Shown: positions 12,901 through 26,041 of the stretch, in pieces
Layout of the letters: each line of letters begins with the position of its first letter
Numbering within the stretch: the first letter of the stretch is position 1
NCBI GenBank assembly: GCA_900074885.1
Contig: FJUW01000040.1
Location: 62,001 to 126,000, forward strand
Length of the DNA stretch: 64,000 nucleotides
Source of the DNA: Rhynchosporium graminicola
Lineage: Eukaryota; Ascomycota; Leotiomycetes; Helotiales; Ploettnerulaceae
Reading direction: 5' to 3'
Notes under the pieces: model-generated
Told to the model about the DNA's origin: nothing
Seen by the model: only the letters and a program-made list of their open reading frames with translations
The model's database searches: none
Position numbers and translations under genes: made by a program

Positions 12901-14276
12901 CATATTTGCGTGCATCCATATGTACGTACGCCTCTTCTCTTCTCTCCTCTTCTCTCCTCTTTTTCCGAACTTCGAGTTTCGTATTAAGGAAACAATTCAT
13001 TCATACAAGGAAAGCTACCCTCACACCTACACAAACGAGAGCAAGAGCCGTCAATCGTCTGCCTCATCATACGAATGCTCTCTTTCATGCATGAGCGAGC
13101 GAGAGAACACGAAGATGGAAATTCCCATGGATACATACTCTCATGCACGCAATCACTGACCAATCCAATCGACCAATCAATTAATCAATCACATGTAGCC
13201 GCCGCAGCCAGCTATCCAGTCCAGTCCAGTCAGTCTCTACGAAGATATGGGTAGGTAGGTAACACAATACTATCACTGCATATGGTAGCTACAATGCACT
13301 GCACTTCACTGCACTGCATGTATGTCATGGCGGGAAAGAAAAAGGACATTCGTCCATCCTCAGAACATTGAAAGTACGTAAGTAAGCTTGCAGATTACGT
13401 GGTGGTTTGATTACCCTTCAGACGAACCGATGTGGTAACGCGGGGTCTTATACTTGTGAAGTGCAGGCACCTCGAATGATATAGAATAGAATAGAATAAA
13501 AGTCCTGGTCAGTTATTGATTATCAGAAAGGCATCGTGATAGTTTCCTGCCGGCTAGGTAGGGAGAGTTCCTTAAGTGGGAAACAAGGGAGCAAGGGAAG
13601 GAAGGGAAACTTTATTTGTACGACATCGATCGGCGAGGCTTTGCCTGCCTCGATGTCGCTGCAGTAATACTGTAGGTTGTGTATTTGAATGTTGAGGTTT
13701 AATTGCTAAGCTTTGATCGTGATTTGATGATAGGGGAGTTTACTATTGGATTTTGATTACATGATGACTCCTCTGTCGTATGCTTACTGGCTGCTGTGTG
13801 GATTTGTGAAGCACGAGGCTGGGATGACATCTTGATATCTCCATCTCGGCTGGAAGAGCTTGAGACCTACTGCTATCTTAACACGTCTTCAGTCTTCCCC
13901 TAATTTTCCCGAGCAATCAAGTGGAAGGTCTTTGAACTATAAGGTAGTTGTATACTCCCCAGAGTGTTGAAGGATCAAATAAGAGGTTCTTCGAAAATGG
14001 CACGCATCACGGCCCTTCACTTCGGCACCAACGGCTATTCGGCCATTGTACGATGCCGAACGCTGTCAGCTTCTGGGACACAGCAGCCTGCCAGAGCCCT
14101 ATCATCCGCAATGCCTGCGGGCTCGGCGTTTATCGTATGCACGGATCGGATATCCAAGCCGGTCTTACTGCACGACATTTTGCCATACCGTGAGCAGGAC
14201 TGCGACTTTGCACTCTATCGCCTGGTTCATCTCTGAGGGGAACAGCTCGAGCCGGAAGAGAAATACCGTAGACAAG

Positions 14277-14312
14277 TTCGTTCGTTCGTTCGTTCGTTCG
14301 TTCGTTCGTTCG
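14277..14312. repeat. (TTCG)9 microsatellite
   Basis: Nine uninterrupted TTCG units are read directly. The repeat falls in small overlapping ORFs on both strands, which explains their Arg/Ser and Glu/Arg/Thr/Asn runs; these are not genes. Confidence 0.95.
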
Positions 14313-17300
14313 TGCTTGGGTGTCAGGAGTTCATCGTCGATGCTCCTCCTCCGTGCGAGGGTTGGTTCGCTTTCAGCATGGAGGAAAGAGGGGAAGCAAG
14401 CAAGCAAGCATACCAAATCCTCGGCCTCCGACATCTAGCATATGCAGGGTCCTCTCTCCGCTCACTTGTCTTGTCTAATGAAATCTCCTTTCCTCAGGGA
14501 AGCAGGTAGGTAGGTAATTGCTAGGTTGCAGCGAAGATTGGCAACGGGATAGTGGTCTCATTTACGGAGATATTGTCTGGCCTTTCTCAGAGCCTTCCCG
14601 TGTCGACTGACAGCTTGGCCTGCGGAAGGGGATGAGTTGCTGGGATAGATGCATGAGCTGCTAATCGTGAATATACGTGCAGCCCTAATGTACCGTATGG
14701 GAGGAGAATGGAAGGAGAAGGTGGGGTCGAGGAGAAAGAGACGGGTTGAGAAAGTGGCTAACTATGTATAGGCGGTGCTTACACCTGTCAACAATTGGGA
14801 GCTAGCTGCTGAACTGAGTGCGAGCTGTTCGTAGTACGAGGATAGTCACTTAAGTAGCGAATGCAATGGAAACGCAGAACTTTTCAAAGATCATCTGGTG
14901 ACTTGAGGATAGTGCTTACAAGATGGATCTCCGCTCCCTTGTAGGCCATTGTACAAATAAGCTGACAAGCCAAGAAACCAAACATGAAAGAGAGGAATTA
15001 CCTACAAGATCAGAGCGGGCAGGTTCTAGACCGGAAGAAAAAAGAGAATACAGTATCGTCTCCAAGTCCATCGTTATAAAATCCACGCTTCCCAAAGCCA
15101 AATCGCACAATCTCAGAAAGGCAGCGTCCTAGCTTCCCTTCCTGAATATCCGTATCCTTACACAACAGCAAGTGTAGAAAAGTGGATAAGATAACAACTA
15201 CCAAATACCAACCAACCAACAAACAACACTACCAACCCAACAGACTCTGAAAATCACCGCCAACATCACAACGACAATTACAATAACAACAACCCCCCAC
15301 CAAAAAAATACAGCCAAGATATTTATGTACCTAACCTGACCTACCCTAACCTCCTCCCTCCTCTCCTCACCTCACATTGCTACTGTATCGGAACCCTCGC
15401 GACGATAATACCGAAAGCCAAGGAACGACATCAGGCCCAGGCACAAGTCAAGGTGCAGGTGCAGGTGCAGGCGAGCTCCGATGAAATTCAACTAACGCAT
15501 CCGAAAAATACAAGCCCTTGCATCCACAGCACTCCTCCGTACATGCACCGGAGCACAGATGCAGATGCAGATGCATGAACTAGCTCGATAAACCACTCCA
15601 CATCCACATTTTCGTTATACTCATTCTCCTCCATGTAAATAGGGAAGAGGGAAGAGGGAAGAGGGGCTCTGTGGTGGTGGGTGGTAGGTAAAGCGCGTCG
15701 TGATCATCTCATCTTATCTTATCTTCGCGCGTTTCTCCGGAGGAGGAGGGAGGGTTGTGGTGAGGTGCGAGGCACTTTTTGCTGGCTGCTGCGAATGCTG
15801 AGGCTGGAAGGAAAGAAAGAAAGAACAAGATGGAATGGGAAGGGAAGGGGAGGGAAGGGAAGGGAAGGGGAGGGGGTTTTAGCTACTCTACTGTTGAGTA
15901 GATACCGAGTACTGACCATTCCAGTTCCAATGACAATAGAACCTCAACCTCTATCTTTCCTAACAGGCAGGCAGGTTAATCAGAGGAGCCTGATTTGGAT
16001 TGGAGATTTGAATTTGATTTCGAGGGTACGAAAAGATGATGGTTAGTTAGTTTTGATATCCAATACATACAGAAATAAGTAGAAAGTACGTAGGTTGTTG
16101 AATAACAGAGTCGTCGGATCGATATATCCAGCAGAGAGGAAGGGCAAAGGAGTCTAGCATATCATGATGATCTCTCACCATGTCGTCATCGGCTACAGCG
16201 GGGGGTACTTATTTTCGTGACTGACTGACTCACTCATGCATGTAGCGAAGGTAAAACTACATGTAACTCTCTTTCTCTCTATGCGATACGATACGATGAT
16301 AGTGTCAAACCATTCATCCATCCATCTACGAAACGTCTTGAAAGAAAGAAAAAGATCCAGAATTTACCATACCATCCCATCCCATCCCATCCCGAAAAAC
16401 TCTCCAACGACCAGTCCCCAAAAAAAAGAATCGAAAAAAAAAAGAGAGTTTGGAAAGGATGTTGAAGACGTAACCTTTGATGGCGCGCGAGCAGCGATAA
16501 AGGATACGGTAGTCTGAAAAGTTAGGAAGATTTCCTCCGTCCTGCGCTTCCTCCCAGGGCTGTCTGTCTCTGTCTATGTATGTACTCGTAAATATTCCTA
16601 GGTACAATACGAAGGAAGATCTTTAGGGCGCAAAAAGTCTAATCCAGATAGAGTTTTCCTCATGATAAACTCCGCACAGAACCGTAGCTGATAACGCACC
16701 CTCCTGCCCAATCAAATCGACACAGACTCCGGGTAAGACAGTTAGAGTTTCATGCAGCTGTCACGTCAACGACCGACTTGCGAGGAGAAAGTGGTTTTGG
16801 AAAGGTGTCAGATTAGATTGATTGTGGCGATGACCGCGCGGCGACGACGACGACGACGAGGAGGACTAGGACAACGTTTCCTTTCCCAAATTTTTGTGAA
16901 ATTGTCGCGTCCCCCTGCATACAATAAGTATTTTCGAGACTACATCAAACGGTGAAAGCCGTCCGGGGTATATTTCTCTTTTGAGAATGAGAATTACTTC
17001 TATCCCCTGCTATGGTGTTTTCTCAGCACCTTCGAGCCGCCCTGGCGGTGAAATGGTCTCGTTCCCAAGCAGATGTTCTAGCCCAACAAGCTGTGGCGCA
17101 GTCTGTGGCGTGTGGCTTGTGTGTTCATACAGGACTCTGATTGGTTCTCAGACTTCTCTCTGAAGAAAGCTAAAAAGGAAAATAGCCAGGATGATGATTA
17201 GCATTTCTTGGGATCCTTGCAGTCAGAAAGATGAGCATTTAGAAGTTGTGTAGCGAGATCTGCTGGATGAGGAAGTGATTGGATGAAGACTTGGGACAAG

Positions 17301-20300
17301 GTTCTAGGCTTGGGGGGATGTGGCGATGATGGTGGCGCACGGATACATGATGCTTGGTGGGGTGGTGGGGTGTGTTTACGGAGGTAGGAGGGATAGCCCT
17401 GGGGAGGATGAGGACGCGAGGTTGTTGATTTATGGAATCTTTGCTTCGTTGGGGTACGGGCACGGCTACGTATAGATAGATAGATAGATAGATACCTTAG
17501 CCAGGACAGGATGGGTTCGTACAATAAATAAATGTGTTCGGATGTCGTGTATCAGAGATGCCGGATATGTTTTATCAAAGTTATGACTGTCTGGTCTGTC
17601 CACTCACCGTTAGGTCGAGGTACGAAGTTGTTATACTGTAGAGGAGGGAGGCAATTGAAAATAATGTTAGTTTGGACATCGTTAGATAGATCACTGCCGT
17701 CCGAGGAGATGCATGCAATGCAGTCAGTCTTCGATATCTCATTTTACTCACTGACTGTCGCGCGCTTTTCTTTCGCGTACCCATGCCGTGCCGCGTCTAA
17801 CCAGCCACCAGCCAGCCACCAGCCAGCCATCTCACATTTTGAGAAATCCTCACTTGACTACCTCCATGAGGCTGAAGTTCTGTCTTACCATGATACAATT
17901 AGCCTCGCTCGCACCACCCCACGCACGATCTGTGTGCAACTTGCAATTCCCCTTCTCCGCATCGAATGTTTTCTTTTGCTTTTTTCTTTCGATCTGCTCT
18001 TCCTCTGTTCATATTTCCTTGCATGACGTCCGCATTACCATAGCAGCACGGGGTGAAGGTGCTATTGAATCAGAAGTGCCTGGGAACCGGAAATTGGGGC
18101 ATTGGCTCGTTCGCAGACTGGTCTGAAGCCTCGTGGCATGGGACGAGACAGTTACAATACAGGTACTTCCGTACTTACTTCCTACCTATTCAAGCGAGGG
18201 GAACTCGGGCTGGGTTGATTGGTTGGGAGTTAGAAATCGCCCATTGAAGGCTTAGAGCTTGGAGGTTTACTCAAGTAGAGCTTGGAGGCTTAGAGCTAAG
18301 GGATGAGGTCATCGAAGCTTGGATGCAGCGGTGTAGAAAAAAAAAGAAAAAAAAAAGGGAGCTATGACCACCTCAGTTAGTACCGTAGGAGGTCGGAAAG
18401 TAGAGCAAGAAGAAATCTGGCTACCGTAGGTACCTACGAATCTTACGAATCCCGATGCGAACGGTTTATGTTATTATTGAACTTGTTACACTTGCAAGGT
18501 AATTACTTGATTAATTGTGCGGACCAATTCCACGACCATTTCTTTGTCTTGGAGGAGGTGGAAGATGGATGCTGAATGACCTAGGTAGGTAGGTATCTTA
18601 GGTAGGTACGAACATGATAACGATTTGGATCCAAATTATTGGCATGGATTGGATAGAATTAGCACATGGGCGGCTTGCGCGCAGTTGCGTTGCGGATCAG
18701 GTACGGAAGTACTTCCAAAGAGATGACGATCTTTTGCTTTTTGCTGAGCTTTTTTTCCCTCTCCCCTGGTCTGCCGGAAAGTCACGATTTCTCGGACAGC
18801 ATGCGAAATTGAGTTTCCGAATCCGATGCTGCATCGTGAAATTGTTCTCTTGCACGGACGGAGACATCGGAATCTTTTGACTTTGCGATGTTCTTTTTTT
18901 GGCTGGAGAGTGGAAAAGTGGGCAGAATGGAATGATGAACATGCCCGCCCCACTTTGATTGGGAATTATGGGTCCACGAGGTGGTGGTTTGAGGTTTCGT
19001 GTTTGGGGTTGATTCGGAACTCGACTTGGCTTGTGATTGGTTGTGAGTTGGGAAGGATATCGTGGGAGTGTGCTCGACATATATGTCAGGGGTGTGCTTG
19101 TTGACTTTGATGACTTGTTAAACGAACAGTTTTGACAACAAAACGCTTATGACGACGACAACGATGACAGTATTTCAATATTTGGTAGAATTGTATTACG
19201 GTCATCAAGTGTTTGTTAGATCGTTAGCGAGATTGCGACCGCGTCCCGGAATGCTGATGCTGGCTTCGGAACGGGATGGATGATGAGTTGACGAGATATC
19301 GTCAATAGCCCCTCTCCTACTTATACAATTAGAATTGATAGCCGAACCATTTGATTGTTTGATTATATAGTAAGGCGCGATGCTTTCTTTCATTAGTATC
19401 AAGCAGTTGACTGGTATCTTCCTTTCGCTGACTGGACTCAGATTCATTGGTTGATCGTTCATGCAGTAGTGGCAGCCTGCAATGGGGAATGAGGAGATGT
19501 TTGGTATAGCTTCCTAAGGCAAGCTGTTTAGATTCTCGACGTGCCACAATCCCAGCTTCCCCTCATTCTGCGTCCTGTTTCCTCGATCCGGGGTCCAATT
19601 CAAGCTTGACCATGGGAGACTGATGAGGTATCTGTTTGGTTGAGGGATCCGAATATACCGAAGCCAGGAAGCCTACCTGTGTGGTAGCGGCACCTAGTAT
19701 TGACGCCGGTTTGTTTGACTTGGGATGGCTTCGTGGAAAACTCCGCGTGTGTAACTTTGATATCATCTTATGATTTAGCAGAGTCCTCTCGTAGTGGCCG
19801 AGCAGACCGTGGTACCTGCGGAGGAGATTTGATCATTTGTTGAAATCTCCCCGAGACGAGAGGATAACGTGCTTTTCTGAACAGCCGTTGTTGTGAGACC
19901 ATGAATGTAGGCATTTTGTCTCAGCTGAATGCAAGCCATAGCCAGTCTCTAACGGTAAAAAGTAATCGTGCTGGAGATTTTCCTTTCCTGATTGCCTTTC
20001 CGGAAATTGTCCGTGAGATCGTCTGCTTTACCCCTCATTGATAGCTGCTTCTGTTATCTGGGGAAAGCTTCCATCATCTATGGTAATCAAAGACATTTGA
20101 ATATACCAGATTAGAGCGGAAGAGATTATGGCCAGTAGCCAACGAAATCGAACTATCGGTCACCCCTACAGACGGTGAGCATACAGTAGGATCGAGAAAG
20201 GGACTTCCAGAGAAGGTACTGGAAGTTGACCCGTAAAGGTGCGGCGGATATGCACTGGACGTGCATGAGCGGTGGATTGGAATGGATTGGATTGGATTGC

Positions 20301-22241
20301 TTGCTGCCGCTGAATCATTTGATTGCGTCTTGTATCACCAATCCACTCTCTACGAGCTTACCGCACTTACCTTTCCATGACTTGCCTTGCCTTGCCTTGC
20401 CTCGCGTTACCTTGCATCTGCAGTCGGTCGCGATTAGTTGTGGGTACTGATGTCAAGTATCAGCAATACCCTTCTTATCCGGCGCCGGCGCCGGCGGCAT
20501 CCTCAACCAAAAGGCCGCCGACGCGTGTGGTGGCCCTTGAGCGATTGAAGTGTGAAGCTCTGCTCTGCTCTCCAACTCGAACGCTTGCTTGGCTGGCCGC
20601 CGACTTTTCCATCAAGGCTGGCCCGTTCGTTTTCGACTGCATAAGCCACTTCGCTCAAGTAATCCTTAATCCCTATCCCAAGTAGGGATGGAAAACGCGA
20701 TATCCCTGCTAGACGCTTGCAGGTATCGTCGATAACTCTTAGCGCAATGTGGCTTGAACTTGGCCCCCTTGGCATCAAATTGATGTCGCTAGAGCCGGAC
20801 CAACTTTTCCAAGTTTATTTGGCATGTAGCGAATCACCGCGGGCAGGCATCCTTACTCTCCGTAAGATAGTCCTGATTTCGAACCCTGTCGTTGTTATTT
20901 GGCGACATGGGTTTGTGAGCCTCTTGTTCGTGGTGGCCAGCCACACCACACCTCTCGATGATATCGCGAATTGATTCGCGTGTGTGCTTCCTGCCGATAC
21001 TAGGCTACATTCGAGCGTCGAAAGATAACGGATTTTACTGGTGGGAGAGGGTTGATACTGTGCGAATTGCCTCGAAGTAACTCATTGCTTTCATCCATGC
21101 CATGCGTGCCATCGATGTCTTACCTAGGCAAAGGCAGAGAGAGGCAGCAGGATGAGTGCAGCATGCATGCATGGTTTACAAACTGCAATGATCAATCAAC
21201 TCATCGTCTGATTGTTGTAAATACTTTTCGTCGGACTCGGCTCTCTCTCTCCCTCCCTTCTCCTCTTCCTCTTCCTCTTCCTCTGCTTGCGGCACGGTGG
21301 GGTGGTCTGTCTCTGCCGTGTCTTGAATATTCCTCGCCCGTGGTTGCCGGATGTCATGCTAAAATGGGCAGTCCAAACGGGTCCCTGTTCTGGGTCATCC
21401 AAACCTAAATTTCATTTACGTTACTCACTTCGTACTTCATACGTACTTACGGGCCAAGCGAGATCGTGGACTGGACATGACTGATACCGGACGTGGGATT
21501 ATCGCAGTCGAGGCGGAGACTAACTAGATCTTCAGTACAGCATTAGGTTGAAAAGTCTGAGGTTTAGGGTTCAGCTCTCGATAGGCATTAAATAAGGTTT
21601 TGAGTAATCATGACAACAAAGTGTTCAGGTTGATGAAGTTATCACTCACAGCTCGCTCGTAGTAAGTGAGTTTCCTGGGGGGCAATTGAGACATATTGGC
21701 GTGGAAGTCGCTAGGTAGGTAGGCCAGATGCAATGTGTTACAGATGAGGAAGTCGATGGGTTGAGTTAGTAGAGTATGGATAGGATGGGTACGGTATGGA
21801 TGATGAGATGAGGATTAGCAGTCAGTGTCACGCAGTTCTTGGTGGTGGTGGTGGTGAGAGATGGATGAGAACGGCCCCTGCTGGAATAATCCCTTGGTAT
21901 GTTTCCGGTTCGCAGCCCTGCCCTGCCCTGCCCTGCTGCATCAAGCCCATGGATTGTTGAGTCCGGACCAAGGATTTGGCCCACCAACTTCTTTTCTGGC
22001 AGATCAGGACGGCGAGGACGACGACGACGGCCTGGAGATGATCCCATACCATACCATACCATACCATACCAAACCGCAGCCGAAATGCCAATGTTTTGTA
22101 ATGTAGGTCGCTTAGGAAGTAATTGTAATGTAGGTGGAATGTTATTTATCGCTACCCCTGGCCAGAGTTGCGTTTGCCTCATTAATGATCATGCCATGCC
22201 ATGCCATACGATAGATACCATGCAATGGGTGATGCGGCCCT

Positions 22242-22271
22242 GACCAGACCAGACCAGACCAGACCAGACCA
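22242..22271. repeat. (GACCA)6 microsatellite
   Basis: Six GACCA units are read directly. It lies about 170 bp after a similar CATAC pentamer array. Confidence 0.93.
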
Positions 22272-23692
22272 GGCTGGCTTCCTAGGTAGGTATGTATGTA
22301 TGATGCTCTCGCTGCCCACCATCAGCTCCTAACTCAATTCCGACTTCTCTCACCCTAAACCCGTACCACCTACCTACCTACTTTAAGTGACTGCAGTACT
22401 AAAGGACAAAGTAGATTAACACGCACCCAACCATCTCACGCTCCAACGACCTGCCTGCCTGCCTACGTGGAACTACCTAAATCATTTCAAGTTCACATAT
22501 TCCTCCCTTAGTACAAGAAACTTATGACCGACCTAGCATATTTACCTTAGCTAGTTATAATTCCAAGCTTCACTCAATCAGTCCACTCCACTTCGTCTTA
22601 CACCAAGACCAACACCAAGACCAGGCAAGACCAAGACCAAGCTCAACTGGGTTCCACCCCGCTAACCCTCATCCATCTCCTCAGTCCTCACTCCCCACCC
22701 CTACCAGTGGTGGTGGTGGTGGTGGTGGGTGGTAGGACTCTATCCGACTTTACCTTATTATTATCCCGCTGCTGCCCACCGTTCTCAGTCCTACGATTGC
22801 TTCACCACCATCACACCTAGGCCTCAGCCAGCCTTTCATCGACATCGACATCGCCATCCATCAATAAATACCCTTCGTTTGTCGTGTGGTGTTTGTTGCA
22901 TTCCAAATTGCAATTGACCACGGGCTCGACAGTGAATCAAAGCAGGTTCCTCACCCGTTCGTTCGCATAAAAGAGCGAGACGTCATTTATTTCTTGAAGT
23001 TCACTTAATAAAGACTCTTCTTGATTCTCGCCCGTTCCGAAACCCAGGGGCCGTACGACAAAACAGATCATACCACACTACAACACAACACAATACAACA
23101 CACCACGCTCGCCCGGAACGAGAAGGAACAGGTAGAGAAGCCAACTTCATCTTGGCTTTGTCCTGGTACCATCTTATCCTCATCGATCCGAGCCTTCCTG
23201 TCCTGTCGAATATCTATCTGCCTTGACTCGACCGACCCGATCGCTCCTGCCCTCCCGACGCCGAACAAGTATCAATCACGATAGCTGGAATACGCCGTGC
23301 TTTGTCCTTCCTCGAGCCTCGAATCCCGCCCGATCTTCGCTGAAGACTCTTCCTACTCGCCTCCGTAAGTCTGACAACTCGCATGCGCTTCGGTTCCACT
23401 GTAGCCCTCCTCGACCGATGAGTGCGCCCCTACAGATTACCTACACATTTCTTTTCTCCCACCACTTTCTTTTTCTCCTCTTGATTCACAAGCAAGTCTA
23501 CCGTCCTAAGAACCAGGCTGACCTGATCCTTCCCTCGAAGACTAGCGCAGCATCTTTACCCCTCTTCAAAGGCAGAGAGAGGTATTCATGCTCAGTAGAC
23601 CTCGAGCCTGCATCTCCGACATATCCGACTTGTCGAGTTGCTACACCTACTCTTATACCACAACACCCCATACCTAGGCTTCGACCGTACGA

Positions 23693-26041
23693 ATGCCTTA
23701 CACTCCACCCTCCCAGCGCTCTCCAGCTGCGTCGGCCCCTCACTCTCCTACTCTCAGTCGTCGGTCGTCATCCTCGTACCAAGACGGCCAAATGTTAAGG
23801 GCTCCTACAACTGGTCGACCGGAGCTACCACGCTCGACCTCTTACCTCACTAGAAACCGCCGCACGACATCAGTGAAGACGGCATCATTCGAACCATCAC
23901 TCGAGCCGACACCACCTGGAACAGCCGACAAGGAGAACAATGATACAAGCAGTTTGACTGCCATCAGCAGCATCAGACAATCACCACCTCCCGTGACAGA
24001 CGAGGCTCAGATACCTGCTGGTGCAGTCATCTCACCACCCGATTCCGCACAGAATTCCAGCGATGATGAGGATACGAAGGAGTCTAGAGGTCGCGATTTA
24101 GCTGAATTGGCAGATCTTAAAGAGGCCATCAGGTTTATCGAACAGCATAGAGAGAGTTCCCCAAACAGGAAAGCTGAGGAGGTCGGAAGGATCAATCAAG
24201 CCCTAACTCTCATCATGCCGTCCGAATCCTTGACAGAAGAGCCAACCACTTCTCATGTTGTCGAGGCAGCTGTCAACACAATCCGAAAGATTGGTCACAA
24301 CAGATCGAATACGGAATCCGTCTTCATCGACCTCCGGAAAAGACAACCAGACACCCCACAATCTGGTTCTGATGAAGAGTCATTCACAGACGATGAGGAG
24401 TTGGACCGCCCTCGACGCAATAAGCCTCCTATGCTCAGAAAGAAGTCTGGTGAGCTTGTAAGACCTGCGCTCCGACCTTCATCCGCGAGGAGGCGGCCTT
24501 CAAGCATGCCAGGTACGCCAACATTCTCCAAGGCTGTCCACTTCGACTCCCACCTCGAACATGTTCGGCACTTCCTCCAGGTTGACCGACCTTTGGCCGT
24601 CAGTGCAGGCTCATCGCCCGTCGAATCATCATACGATAGTGATACCGAGTTCCCATTCAATGATGAATCGAGAAGTCCACCTTTTGAGTGGGAGATAAGT
24701 GTATCTAACTTCCCTGACGATTCTCCTCTCCGTATTGCTCTACCAGTTCGAGTAGAGAGAGTGTTCCTGTCATCGGACAATAAGACATTGGTGGGTAGCG
24801 TAGCGGTCGCTAATTGGGGGTTCCAAAAGAATGTCGTGGCGCGCTTCACTCTCGACTATTGGAAGACCACCTCAGAGGTCGTCGCCGAATATAATCATGA
24901 CATCCGCCAACCAAAGCGTGATGGCTATGATCGATTCAATTTCAACATCAAGCTTGCGGACCAAGCCAACCTTGAGGCTAAGACAATGTTCTTCTGCGTA
25001 AAATACACAGTCAACGGTGAGGAGTATTGGGACAACAACAACTCAACCAACTTCCAAATCGACTTTAGAAAGAAGGCCAAGCTACAGAACGGAAAGAAAG
25101 GTATGACCGGAGCCGCATCGCGACCAGCCAACTCTTTACCAAGAAGCAACAAGAAGTCCCCTCCTACCAGCGGAAGACCCAGGTCGATGCCTGTCGCCTT
25201 TGACGACTTCGCCGATGGCTTCGATGCTAAGTATCAATTCGATGACTTCAAACAACCCGTTAAGGACTATTTGGGCGAATCCGGTACATCTGTTCGTCTG
25301 AAGGGTGTGAAGTCTGCTGTCAGCCTTGGTTCCGATAACCTGACTCGACGTGCACCGCAACCTAACGGACAGGCTTTTGGAAACCGATACGACTTCGGTG
25401 CTTCGCTATCTGCTGCTATTCAAGCTGCCAACACTGTCCTCGGCGACAAATCCGGTTTGACGATGAAAGCTCCTGTCAAAAAGCAGGCTCCAAAGAAAGC
25501 TTCTGAAGATGCTCCTCTTACCATGGCAGGCCGACGAACAGCCCCCAAACTCGCACCAGCGACCAGGGCTGCTCCCACACAGGCATCTTCCTCTGGAACG
25601 GAGTCCCCTCGCCCGGCTGGAACAGAACAGCCCGCGCTGGCCTCCCAGTCCTATAACGAGTTGTTGGACAAATACTGCTTTGTACGTAGCAATGGCCACA
25701 ACTGGACGGGACGGGACAAAAGCTAATTTATGCTATAGTTTGGGTCTGTCAAGTCATCTCCACAGTTGAAGGATGGAATCCTGAAATCCGATCAATACGA
25801 TGGATCCAACGACGACGGATATGTTCTTGCTTCGGTCGATTCTACTGCGGATAGTTCTCCTTTGATGATGCAGACAATTCCAACACTACAAGCTCAGAAG
25901 AAAGCAAGCACGCAGGCGTCTCGCTCTGCTTCGCCAGCTCCAATGACAGGCTTCGTTTCGGGTACGTCTCCGATGTACCACAACTTGCATGCTGGCTTTT
26001 CATTTCACGACGCTCATACACCAACAGCTATCCGTGGTTGA
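23693..26041 (+). CDS. Gac1-like PP1 regulatory subunit with CBM21 domain
   Basis: Two exons, 23693-25681 and 25739-26041, encode 763 residues (57-nt intron, phase 0). The N-terminal 270 residues are Ser/Pro-rich and probably disordered. An RVxF-type docking site for protein phosphatase 1, KAVHF, lies at 280-284, followed by DSHLEHVRHF. A CBM21 carbohydrate-binding fold spans about 331-455 (FEWEISVSNFP, VRVERVFLSSDNKTLVG, then WDNNNSTNFQIDF). This order, RVxF then CBM21, is that of glycogen-targeting PP1 subunits (yeast Gac1/Pig1, animal PPP1R3), which bring Glc7/PP1 to glycogen synthase. The C-terminal 300 residues are low-complexity, with DDFADGFDAKYQFDDF the most conserved-looking stretch. 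The leader and promoter may extend far into the repeat-rich region upstream. Which yeast paralogue it matches cannot be told here. Confidence 0.92.

Larger units (their letters stand above)
12900..23692. repeat. Microsatellite-rich gene desert upstream of the Gac1-like gene
   Basis: Nearly 11 kb with no convincing gene but many simple repeats: TTCG tetramers at 14277-14312, GAAGG/GGGAA runs near 15830-15880, GATA near 17475-17495, CATAC pentamers near 22044-22071, GACCA pentamers at 22242-22271 and GGT triplets near 22706-22732. AGGT/ACCT tetramers recur (13250, 14505, 18585, 21712, 22370), often as CCTAGGTAGGTA. The repeats are short and impure, unlike transposon sequence. The last part probably contains the promoter and a long 5' leader of the gene starting at 23693. 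No RNA gene could be named. Confidence 0.6.

Noticed and set aside
13948..14438. Overlapping ORFs of 81-130 codons near 14 kb
   Set aside because: Three frames are open together and one runs through the TTCG repeat as repeated Arg-Ser-Phe-Val; there is no consistent codon signal.
20882..20900. tRNA B-box-like GTTCGAA sequences in intergenic DNA
   Set aside because: No matching A box or cloverleaf could be folded around these sites.
21766..22243. ORFs of 114-138 codons on both strands near 22 kb
   Set aside because: They translate the CATAC and GACCA microsatellites and lack any domain.
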